Below are positions 1 to 5,242 of a DNA stretch of 5,242 nucleotides, piece after piece (positions within the stretch are counted from its first letter, which is position 1; each line of letters opens with the position of its first letter). The notes beneath the pieces are model-generated. The model saw nothing but the letters and a program-made list of their open reading frames with translations, was not told where the DNA came from and searched no databases. The stretch comes from Nitrospirota bacterium (GTDB taxonomy: Bacteria; Nitrospirota; Nitrospiria; Nitrospirales; Nitrospiraceae). Where the stretch lies: NCBI GenBank assembly GCA_020028595.1, contig JAIBHQ010000087.1:1-5242 (forward strand), in the 5' to 3' direction. The position numbers were made by a program, and so were the translations under genes.

Positions 1-1648
1 CGGCATGAGCAAGGAAGCCAAGGACAAGGCGAGTTCCGAGCTGAACAAGCTGAAGATGATGTCGCCCATGTCCGCCGAGGCCACCGTGGTCAGGAATTAC
101 ATCGACTGGCTGGTCAGCGTGCCGTGGAAAAAGCGTTCCAAGATACGCCATGATCTCGCGGCAGCCGAGGCCGTACTGGAAGAGGACCACTATGGTTTGG
201 AGAAGGTCAAGGAAAGGATTCTCGAGTATCTGGCCGTCCAGCAGCGCGTCAAGAAGCTTAAGGGTCCGATTCTCTGCCTGGTGGGACCGCCCGGCGTCGG
301 CAAGACCTCGCTGGGACGTTCCATCGCCCGCGCTACCAACCGCAAGTTCACGCGCATGTCGCTCGGCGGTGTACGGGACGAGGCCGAAATCCGCGGCCAT
401 CGACGCACCTACATCGGCTCACTGCCGGGCAAGATCGTCCAGAATCTCTCCAAGGTCGGTGTGCGCAATCCGCTGTTCCTTCTGGATGAGCTGGACAAGA
501 TGTCGATGGATTTCCGCGGCGATCCGTCATCCGCATTGCTGGAGGTCCTCGATCCGGAGCAGAACCACGCCTTCAATGATCACTACCTGGAAGTCGACTT
601 CGACCTGTCGGACGTGATGTTCGTGGCAACGGCAAACACCATGAATATTCCCGGCCCGCTGCTGGATCGCATGGAGGTTATCCGCATTCCCGGCTATACC
701 GAGGATGAGAAGATCAATATCGCCATGCGTTACCTGCTGCCCAAGCAGATAAGAAACAACGGGCTCAAGGACGATGAACTCCTGGTCAGCGAGAATGCCA
801 TTCGCGACATCATCCGCTACTACACGCGCGAAGCCGGGGTGCGCAATCTCGAGCGGGAGATCTCGAAGATCTGCCGCAAGGTGGTCAAGGAACTGGTCAT
901 GAAACAGCATGACCAGAAGATCACGGTCACACCGCGCAACATCGACAAATACCTTGGCGTCAAACGATTCCGCTATGGTCGTGCGGAAGAGCGCGATCAG
1001 GTCGGTCAGGTTACCGGACTTGCCTGGACGGAAGTCGGTGGCGAATTGCTGACGATCGAGTCCGCCATCGTTCCCGGCAAGGGCAAGATGATTCATACCG
1101 GCCAGCTCGGCGAGGTGATGCAGGAATCCATCCAGGCGGCGACGACCGTAGTGCGCAGCCGTGCGGCACTGCTCGGTATCGACCCGGAGTTCTACCAGAA
1201 ATACGACATCCACATACATGTGCCGGAGGGTGCGACGCCGAAGGATGGTCCCAGCGCGGGTGTCGGGATGTGTACGGCGCTGGTGTCCTCACTGTCGAAC
1301 ATACCGGTGCGTGCCGATGTCGCCATGACCGGTGAGATCACATTGCGTGGCGAAATACTGCCGATCGGCGGATTGAAGGAAAAACTGCTGGCCGCGCATC
1401 GCGGGGGCATTTCCATCGTTCTGATCCCGGAAGAGAACCGCAAGGATCTCGCCGACATTCCGAAGAATGTCAAGGACAAGCTGGACATACGTCCGGTGAA
1501 GTGGATCGATGAGGTTCTGCAGGTTGCCTTGCAGCATCACCCGCTGCCTTTGACGGAGGAAGCCGCCAAGGAAGAGGAACGAAAGGCGGGCAAGGAGAAG
1601 GAAAAGGAAAAGGTTGCCGGCAAGCATAAACCCATCCGGGCGCATTGA
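1..1648 (+). CDS. lon: Lon ATP-dependent serine protease, 5'-truncated by the window edge
   Basis: Lon (LonA type) is a cytoplasmic hexameric AAA+ protease that unfolds and degrades damaged and regulatory proteins. The frame is open through the left edge, so the ATG at base 5 is internal. Numbering residues from that Met, the Walker A motif GPPGVGKT is at 94-101, Walker B acids are D161/E162, sensor-1 N211, arginine finger R222 and sensor-2 R280. The protease dyad is S417 (in PKDGPSAG) and K460 (in GGLKEK). All of these match E. coli Lon with a constant offset of 262, so about 261 N-terminal residues (the substrate-binding N domain) lie outside the window and the central and C-terminal parts have no net indel. 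The C-terminus goes beyond E. coli Lon with a roughly 25-30-residue Lys/Glu-rich tail (about 517-547). An intrinsic terminator follows 22 nt after the stop. Any heat-shock promoter would be off-window. The identification is very secure. Confidence 0.98.
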   Translation, partial: GMSKEAKDKASSELNKLKMMSPMSAEATVVRNYIDWLVSVPWKKRSKIRHDLAAAEAVLEEDHYGLEKVKERILEYLAVQQRVKKLKGPILCLVGPPGVGKTSLGRSIARATNRKFTRMSLGGVRDEAEIRGHRRTYIGSLPGKIVQNLSKVGVRNPLFLLDELDKMSMDFRGDPSSALLEVLDPEQNHAFNDHYLEVDFDLSDVMFVATANTMNIPGPLLDRMEVIRIPGYTEDEKINIAMRYLLPKQIRNNGLKDDELLVSENAIRDIIRYYTREAGVRNLEREISKICRKVVKELVMKQHDQKITVTPRNIDKYLGVKRFRYGRAEERDQVGQVTGLAWTEVGGELLTIESAIVPGKGKMIHTGQLGEVMQESIQAATTVVRSRAALLGIDPEFYQKYDIHIHVPEGATPKDGPSAGVGMCTALVSSLSNIPVRADVAMTGEITLRGEILPIGGLKEKLLAAHRGGISIVLIPEENRKDLADIPKNVKDKLDIRPVKWIDEVLQVALQHHPLPLTEEAAKEEERKAGKEKEKEKVAGKHKPIRAH

Positions 1649-1670
1649 TCTGTACTGACTGGTGAAATAT

Positions 1671-1700
1671 CCCGCCGGACTGACCATCCGGCGGGTTTTT
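1671..1700 (+). terminator. Intrinsic (Rho-independent) terminator of lon
   Basis: A perfect 9-bp GC-rich stem (1671-1679, CCCGCCGGA, paired with 1687-1695, TCCGGCGGG) encloses a 7-nt loop. Five T residues (1696-1700) follow it directly. It lies 22 nt after the lon stop codon and separates lon from hupB, which suggests hupB has its own promoter. There is no matching T-run on the opposite strand, so it should act in the lon direction only. Confidence 0.93.
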
Positions 1701-1740
1701 CGCATCGCTCATCTATGCTTTAATACGCCCTCCTGTATAT

Positions 1741-1767
1741 CTGGGTATTCCGGGGATTGATACCCAG
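1741..1767. repeat. 8-bp perfect inverted repeat upstream of hupB
   Basis: CTGGGTAT (1741-1748) and ATACCCAG (1760-1767) are exact reverse complements separated by 11 nt. No T-tract follows, so this is not a terminator. The right arm overlaps a possible -35 hexamer of the hupB promoter, which would suit an operator-like site. A role as an operator, or as a structure in a transcript starting further upstream, is inference. A chance repeat of this size in a 120-bp region cannot be excluded. Confidence 0.5.
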
Positions 1768-1785
1768 CATGCATTCCTGATTAAT
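1757..1785 (+). promoter_or_regulatory. Candidate sigma-70-type promoter for hupB (and the downstream tRNAs)
   Basis: TTGATA at 1757-1762 matches the -35 consensus at five of six positions. After a 17-bp spacer, ATTAAT at 1780-1785 matches the -10 consensus at four of six, although it lacks the important second-position A. Transcription would start near 1792, giving a leader of about 34 nt before the hupB start codon. The surrounding DNA is markedly AT-rich compared with the flanking genes. The lon terminator upstream makes a promoter here likely, but the exact hexamers are uncertain. Confidence 0.35.
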
Positions 1786-1825
1786 CTTGCTTTTAAATAT
1801 AAAAGTAATTCTTGAGGACCAAGAT

Positions 1826-2098
1826 ATGAATAAATCTGAATTGATTGAAGCCGTTGCCAGTGAAATGGATTTGTCCAAGGCGGATGCCACGCGCGCAACC
1901 GATGCCGTGCTCGACAGCATCATTAATGCACTGCGCCAGGGTGACCAGGTTACGTTGGTAGGTTTCGGCACCTTCACGGTCAGGGAACGCGCCGCCCGTA
2001 CCGGACGCAACCCGCAAACCGGAGAAACCATTAACATCAAGGCATCGAGGACCCCGGGATTCAAGGCTGGAAAAGCCTTGAAGGATGCCGTAAACTAA
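1826..2098 (+). CDS. hupB: DNA-binding protein HU (HU-beta type), 90 aa
   Basis: HU is a small dimeric nucleoid protein that binds and bends DNA with little sequence specificity, compacting the chromosome and helping replication, repair and recombination. The product is exactly 90 residues, the usual HU length, starting [11 protein letters not shown] and ending GKALKDAVN like E. coli HupB. The hinge motif GFGTF is at 46-50, and the beta-arm [10 protein letters not shown] is at 58-67, including the DNA-intercalating proline (P63). The start at 1826 is preferred because GAGGA (1814-1818) sits 7 nt upstream and the protein then matches the family N-terminus. An in-frame ATG at 1787 would add 13 residues that HU proteins lack. 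The gene lies downstream of lon as in other Gammaproteobacteria. tRNA-Val begins only 9 nt after the stop codon, so co-transcription with the tRNAs is likely. Confidence 0.98.
   Translation: MNKSELIEAVASEMDLSKADATRATDAVLDSIINALRQGDQVTLVGFGTFTVRERAARTGRNPQTGETINIKASRTPGFKAGKALKDAVN
2060..2082 (+). other. Perfect 9-bp hairpin within the 3' end of hupB
   Basis: TTCAAGGCT (2060-2068) and AGCCTTGAA (2074-2082) are exact reverse complements around a 5-nt GGAAA loop. The hairpin covers the codons for F-K-A-G-K-A-L-K near the C-terminus of HU. No T-run follows, so it should not terminate transcription. It ends 25 nt before the first base of tRNA-Val. It could protect the 3' end of the hupB message once RNase P has removed the tRNA; that role is inference. 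Part of the symmetry follows from the repeated Lys-Ala residues, so coincidence is possible. Confidence 0.55.
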
Positions 2099-2107
2099 CG
2101 CGCCTTC

Positions 2108-2183
2108 GGGTGCTTAGCTCAGCTGGGAGAGCGTCGCCCTTACAAGGCGAATGTCGGGGGTTCGATCCCCTCAGCACCCACCA
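2108..2183 (+). tRNA. tRNA-Val, anticodon UAC
   Basis: This is a complete 76-nt cloverleaf. The acceptor arms GGGTGCT (2108-2114) and AGCACCC (2173-2179) pair fully, followed by discriminator A2180 and an encoded CCA (2181-2183). The anticodon stem TCGCC/GGCGA (2134-2138/2146-2150) encloses the loop CTTACAA, with anticodon TAC at 2141-2143, which reads GUA and, with wobble modification, other valine codons. The T arm contains GGTTCGATC. The sequence closely resembles E. coli tRNA-Val(UAC). It starts 9 nt after the hupB stop with no room for its own promoter unless that lies inside hupB, so it is probably cut from a hupB transcript by RNase P. Confidence 0.98.
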
Positions 2184-2190
2184 TGGACAT

Positions 2191-2267
2191 GGAGTGGTAG
2201 TTCAGCTGGTTAGAATACCGGCCTGTCACGCCGGGGGTCGCGGGTTCGAGTCCCGTCCACTCCGCCA
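2191..2267 (+). tRNA. tRNA-Asp, anticodon GUC
   Basis: This is a complete 77-nt cloverleaf. The acceptor arms GGAGTGG (2191-2197) and CCACTCC (2257-2263) pair fully, followed by discriminator G2264 and encoded CCA (2265-2267). The anticodon stem CCGGC/GCCGG (2218-2222/2230-2234) encloses the loop CTGTCAC, with anticodon GTC at 2225-2227, which reads GAC and GAU. The D arm (TAGTTCAG..GGTTAGAA) and T arm (GGGTTCGAGTCCC) are nearly the same as in E. coli tRNA-Asp. The 7-nt spacer after tRNA-Val shows that the two are processed from one precursor, which ends at the terminator just downstream. Confidence 0.98.
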
Positions 2268-2279
2268 ATAGGTAGACTG

Positions 2280-2310
2280 AAAGGGCGCCAAGCGGTGCCC
2301 TTTTCTTTTT
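2280..2310 (+). terminator. Intrinsic terminator of the hupB-tRNA-Val-tRNA-Asp unit
   Basis: The stem AAAGGGCGCC (2280-2289) pairs with GGTGCCCTTT (2294-2303), 10 bp with one G-U wobble, around a 4-nt loop. A T-rich tail (2301-2310, TTTTCTTTTT) follows. It lies 12 nt after the CCA of tRNA-Asp. It is the first terminator-like signal after the hupB promoter region, so it probably ends a shared transcript and separates it from ppiD. Confidence 0.92.
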
Positions 2311-2317
2311 ATGGAAG

Positions 2318-2438
2318 CTCTGATTAAGTCGTCATTGCGAGGAACGCCTGTGACGAAGCAATCTCCAGGCGCTTGCTATTGTGTTTATGAGATTGCTTCG
2401 CTGCGCTCGCAATGACAAGATGCCCGATTAGATCAGAG
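2318..2438. repeat. 121-bp imperfect palindrome, likely a dispersed REP/MITE-like repeat
   Basis: Three nested inverted pairs are present. The outer pair is CTCTGAT (2318-2324) with ATCAGAG (2432-2438), extended by TAA/TTA across a one-base bulge. The middle pair is GTCATTGCGAG (2331-2341) with CTCGCAATGAC (2406-2416), perfect over 11 bp. The inner pair is CGAAGCAATCTC (2354-2365) with GAGATTGCTTCG (2389-2400), perfect over 12 bp, closing a 23-nt loop. An alternative 6-bp hairpin CGCCTG/CAGGCG (2345-2350/2366-2371) would compete with the inner stem. The GTCATTGCGAG...GAAGCAATCTC core resembles palindromes I know from intergenic regions of many bacterial genomes. There is no coding capacity and I see no clear target-site duplication. 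Only one copy is in this window, so its dispersed nature is inferred from family resemblance. Confidence 0.82.
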
Positions 2439-2492
2439 GTCCTTTAATTGGCTATCGACAACTATTCCGTAACTGTTCCGAGAGACTGATCT

Positions 2493-4406
2493 ATGTTAAT
2501 GGCAATTCGCGACCGCGTCATGGGCTTCGTAGGCTGGCTCCTGCTGGGCGCTCTGTTCATCGCATTCGCCTTCTTCGGCCTGAATTCGTATTTCACCAGC
2601 GATGCAAAGTCCTACGCGGCAGATGTCAATGGCGTGGAGATCACGATCCCCGAGTACCAGCGCGCTTACCAGCAGACGCGTAATCGCATGCAGAACCTCA
2701 TGGGCGAGGCATACAACCCGGCCATGCTCGATGAGCAAGCCCTGAAAAAGAGTGCGCTCCAGGAACTCATCCGTGAACAGTTGCTGCTGCAGGAAGCGGA
2801 TGACGACGGTTATGCCGTCAGCAAACAACTGGTCGCCGCACAGATCAACGCGGTGCCGGCCTTCAGGGATGACGGCGGTAAATTTTCCGTGGAGAAATAC
2901 CGGCAGGTCTTGCAACTGCAAGGGATGGCGCCGGCGGAATTCGAGTGGCGTCTGTCGCGCGAGCTCTTGGCCAACCAGATCATCAACGGCATCGTGCAGA
3001 CGGCGGGGGTATCGCGTCAGAATCTGGAAAAGATCTACCGGCTGCAGACCCAGCGGCGCCGCTTCAGTTACCTCGAATTGCCGGCGCGGGAATCGGCCGC
3101 CAAGGTGGAAGTCAGCGACAGCGATATTGAACAGTACTATTCGGCGCACGCCAGTGATTTCATGACACCCGAACGGGTGAAAATACAGTACGTGGAATTG
3201 AAGGCCGATGAACTGCAGGTATCCGGCGAGCCCGGCGATGAAGCGCTGCATGCACTCTACGACGAACACTCGGATCGCTATGTGACGCCGGAAGAACGCC
3301 GGGCCCGGCATATCCTCGTCAGCCTGTCGCCCGATGCAGGGGAGGACGCGGAACACAAGGCCCGCGCCAAGGCCGAGTCCCTCCTGGCCCGCCTGGAGAA
3401 AGGGGAATCCTTTGAAAAGCTGGCGAAGGAAACATCGGATGATCCGGGATCCGCGAGCAATGGCGGCGATCTGGGCTTTTTCAGCCGGGGAGTCATGGCT
3501 CCGGAGTTCGAGACGGCGGCATTTGCGCTGGAGAAGGGCGGGCGCAGCGGAATTGTCAAAACAGCCTTCGGATTCCATATCATCGAGGTGACCGACATCA
3601 AGCCGCAGCACGCGAAGCCGTTTGATGAGGTCCGGGATGAACTCGTAAAGGAATATCAGGCGCAGGAGCGCGGTGATCTTTTCTCCGATCAGGCAGAAAT
3701 GCTTGCCAACAAGGCATTTGAGCAGCCGGATACGCTCCAGGGAGTCGCCGAGGCCGTCGGGCTCGAAGTGAAAACCAGCGACTGGCTGACGAAGGAAGGC
3801 GGCGCGGGGATCGGGCAGAATGAAATGGTTGTGAATGCCGCATTCCGGGAGGAGGTCCTCGAAACCGGGAACAACAGCGAACCGATCGAACTTGGCGATC
3901 AGCACCTGATGGTGCTGCGTATCCTTGAGCACGAAGCGGCGGAAAAGCAGCCGCTCGAAAGCGTGAAGGATAAGGTGACGGCCGAAGTGCGCGTTACGAA
4001 GGCACGCGAACTTACCAGCGCCCGCGGCGATTCCCTGCTGAAGGAGCTGAGGTCGGGCACGTCATTGGCCGACATCGCCAAGGCACAGCGGCTCGAGCTC
4101 AAGACAACGGGATTGATCGGCCGCGATGCCGCGGAACCTGCAAGCCGCCTTGTTACCGAGGCATTCCTGCTGCCTTCAGTGACGGACAAGGGGTTGTCCA
4201 CCGCCGGCTTTTCCCTCGAATCGGGTGACTATGTTCTGCTGGCGCTGGAAGAAATCAAGGACGGCGATTTTTCCAGCCTGTCACAGGCCGATCAACTTAA
4301 GGCCAGGCAGGAGCTTGACCGGATTATTGGCGCCTCCGAAGTGAGTGCCTTCACCGATGAGTTGAAAAACAGCGCAACGATCATCATCCCCGAACAGGCG
4401 AATTGA
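2493..4406 (+). CDS. ppiD: Periplasmic folding chaperone PpiD, SurA-like N domain plus parvulin-type PPIase domain
   Basis: PpiD is an inner-membrane-anchored chaperone facing the periplasm that meets proteins emerging from the SecYEG translocon. The product is 637 aa, close to the roughly 620 aa usual for the family. Residues 1-11 are a short N-terminal cytoplasmic segment (MLMAIRDRVMG), 12-34 a single membrane anchor, about 40-200 a SurA_N-like helical chaperone region, and about 267-369 a parvulin domain. The parvulin domain shows RARHILV (H273), SDDPGS, GGDLGFF (325-330), and FGFHIIEV (H362). The remainder to 637 is the C-terminal PpiD region. The start at 2493 is chosen because ML..IRD matches Pseudomonas-type PpiD; a weak purine-rich RBS (GAGAGA, 2480-2485) lies 7 nt upstream. 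An ATG at 2499 is the alternative. Its position after hupB is the usual one. E. coli PpiD shows little or no isomerase activity, whereas this domain keeps the canonical parvulin motifs. I saw no convincing promoter in 2439-2492. Confidence 0.95.
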   Translation: MLMAIRDRVMGFVGWLLLGALFIAFAFFGLNSYFTSDAKSYAADVNGVEITIPEYQRAYQQTRNRMQNLMGEAYNPAMLDEQALKKSALQELIREQLLLQEADDDGYAVSKQLVAAQINAVPAFRDDGGKFSVEKYRQVLQLQGMAPAEFEWRLSRELLANQIINGIVQTAGVSRQNLEKIYRLQTQRRRFSYLELPARESAAKVEVSDSDIEQYYSAHASDFMTPERVKIQYVELKADELQVSGEPGDEALHALYDEHSDRYVTPEERRARHILVSLSPDAGEDAEHKARAKAESLLARLEKGESFEKLAKETSDDPGSASNGGDLGFFSRGVMAPEFETAAFALEKGGRSGIVKTAFGFHIIEVTDIKPQHAKPFDEVRDELVKEYQAQERGDLFSDQAEMLANKAFEQPDTLQGVAEAVGLEVKTSDWLTKEGGAGIGQNEMVVNAAFREEVLETGNNSEPIELGDQHLMVLRILEHEAAEKQPLESVKDKVTAEVRVTKARELTSARGDSLLKELRSGTSLADIAKAQRLELKTTGLIGRDAAEPASRLVTEAFLLPSVTDKGLSTAGFSLESGDYVLLALEEIKDGDFSSLSQADQLKARQELDRIIGASEVSAFTDELKNSATIIIPEQAN

Positions 4407-4481
4407 GGCCGGTATCTGGCTCGGTGTGGATCGGCCGCATCGAGGGGGCGTCCGGAATACTCGATAACCGCCGGGATAGTG
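4407..4481. other. Convergent ppiD/fabI intergenic spacer without a visible intrinsic terminator
   Basis: These 75 bp separate the stop codons of the two convergent genes. I found only short GC-rich palindromes such as CGGCCG (4433-4438), with no T-run after a stem in either direction. Termination here may be Rho-dependent, or the transcripts may overlap into each other's 3' ends. Confidence 0.5.
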
Positions 4482-5242
4482 CTACTCGAGCGGCCCCATG
4501 CCCACGGTGTTGTAGCCGCCATCCACGTAGGTGATTTCACCGGTGATGCCGGCGGCCAGATCCGAACACAGGAAGGCGGCCGCGTTTCCGACATCCTCGA
4601 TGGTAACGTTGCGGCGCAACGGCGCCGTGCCGGCAAACTGATCCAGCATCTTGCGAAAATTACTGATCCCGGAGGCCGCGAGCGTGCGTATCGGACCGGC
4701 GGAGATGCCGTTGACGCGGATGCCCTCTGGTCCGAGGCTTCGCGCGAGGTATCGGACATTGGCTTCGAGGCTGGCCTTCGCCAGGCCCATGACATTGTAG
4801 TTGGGGACGGTCTGCACCGCACCGAGGTAGCTCAGCGTCAGCAGGGCGGCGTTGCGGCCCTGCATCATGGGACGTCCGGCCTTGGCCAGGGCGGCGAAGC
4901 TGTAGGAACTGATGTCGTGCGCGATACGGAACCCTTCGCGCGTGATGCAGTCGAGATAATCCCCGTCGAGCTGGTCGGCCGGCGCATATGCAACCGAGTG
5001 CACGATGATGTCCAGACCGTCCCATTGGTCGCCGAGCGCACGGAAAGTGGCAGTGATTTCGTCATCACTGCCGACATCGCAGGGCAGGCAGATGGAGGAA
5101 TGGCATTCGGCGGCCATCTTCTCGACCCGGCCGGCAAGCTTGTCGTTCTGGTAGGTAAAGGCGAGGGCGGCGCCCTCCCGGTGCATGGCCTGTGCGATGC
5201 CCCAGGCGATGGAGCGGTTGCTGGCGAGGCCGACGATCAGCG
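4482..5242 (-). CDS. fabI: Enoyl-[acyl-carrier-protein] reductase [NADH] FabI, 5'-truncated by the window edge
   Basis: FabI reduces trans-2-enoyl-ACP to acyl-ACP with NADH, the last step of each fatty acid elongation cycle in the cytoplasm. It is a short-chain dehydrogenase/reductase with a Rossmann fold. The frame continues past the first ATG (complement of 5184-5186) to the right edge, adding [18 protein letters not shown], which contains the nucleotide-binding G-x5-SIA-x-G motif. Only about nine N-terminal residues are missing, and the full protein would be about 261 aa (E. coli 262). The catalytic Tyr/Lys of the Y-x6-K motif lie in YNVMGLAK (about Y157/K164; E. coli Y156/K163), and the second conserved Tyr is in LTLSYLGA. 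A one-residue insertion before this region, in MMQGRN, accounts for the shift. The residue equivalent to E. coli Gly93 is Ala (VHSVAYAP), a site affecting triclosan binding. The C-terminus is GMGPLE. The promoter is off-window. Confidence 0.97.
   Translation of the reverse strand, partial: LIVGLASNRSIAWGIAQAMHREGAALAFTYQNDKLAGRVEKMAAECHSSICLPCDVGSDDEITATFRALGDQWDGLDIIVHSVAYAPADQLDGDYLDCITREGFRIAHDISSYSFAALAKAGRPMMQGRNAALLTLSYLGAVQTVPNYNVMGLAKASLEANVRYLARSLGPEGIRVNGISAGPIRTLAASGISNFRKMLDQFAGTAPLRRNVTIEDVGNAAAFLCSDLAAGITGEITYVDGGYNTVGMGPLE

Noticed and set aside
527..1219. A 230-codon open frame antisense to lon.
   Set aside because: It is a shadow of the highly conserved lon reading frame, with no recognisable protein features.
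1787..1825. In-frame upstream ATG extending HU by 13 residues ([13 protein letters not shown]).
   Set aside because: The extension would overlap the good Shine-Dalgarno sequence at 1814-1818, and the 90-aa product starting [10 protein letters not shown] is the family norm.
2108..2310. The tRNA pair as an integration (att) site for a genomic island.
   Set aside because: Both tRNAs are intact, no integrase is nearby, and I see no repeated tRNA 3' end within the window.
2318..2438. The palindrome as a CRISPR repeat, riboswitch or small-RNA gene.
   Set aside because: It is one hairpin with no spacer-repeat array and no aptamer motif that I know. Its symmetry fits a dispersed palindromic element better.
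2439..2492. A ppiD promoter using TCGACA (2455-2460) as a -35 box.
   Set aside because: No acceptable -10 hexamer lies 16-18 bp downstream.
2496..3932. A 478-codon open frame on the minus strand, antisense to ppiD.
   Set aside because: It lies entirely inside the well-supported ppiD gene and its translation resembles no family I recognise. Long antisense frames are common opposite GC-rich coding sequence.
5184..5186. Met at the complement of 5184-5186 as the true FabI start.
   Set aside because: The upstream codons continue in frame to the window edge and encode the conserved Rossmann motif ([12 protein letters not shown]), so the start lies beyond the window.

Overview
This is a conserved housekeeping segment from what looks like a gammaproteobacterium with moderately high GC. 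It carries lon (5' end missing), hupB, tRNA-Val(UAC), tRNA-Asp(GUC) and ppiD on the plus strand, then fabI (5' end missing) on the minus strand. The gene order lon-hupB-ppiD is the familiar gammaproteobacterial one. Having fabI next to ppiD recalls Pseudomonas-type genomes. Lon, HU and FabI all align by eye with their E. coli and Pseudomonas counterparts almost without gaps. I cannot name the genus.

Layout: bases 1-1648 encode the AAA+ and protease parts of Lon, followed by a strong intrinsic terminator (1671-1700). An AT-rich region with an 8-bp inverted repeat and a possible promoter leads to hupB (1826-2098). The two tRNA genes follow at once: tRNA-Val starts 9 nt after the hupB stop and tRNA-Asp 7 nt after tRNA-Val. 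No terminator separates them, and a single intrinsic terminator (2280-2310) closes the group, so hupB and both tRNAs are probably one transcript that RNase P and other nucleases cut apart. A perfect 9-bp hairpin lies in the last codons of hupB, just before the tRNAs. A 121-bp imperfect palindrome of the dispersed 'GTCATTGCGAG / GAAGCAATCTC' type fills most of the gap between the tRNA terminator and ppiD (2493-4406). ppiD and fabI converge across 75 bp in which I see no intrinsic terminator.

Functionally the genes cover protein quality control (Lon in the cytoplasm, PpiD at the periplasmic exit of the Sec translocon), nucleoid structure (HU), translation (two tRNAs) and fatty acid elongation (FabI). 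I see no mobile-element genes, CRISPR array, defence genes or new enzyme system. The points worth a second look are the hupB-tRNA transcript architecture, the palindromic repeat, and an alanine in FabI at the position where E. coli acquires triclosan resistance.
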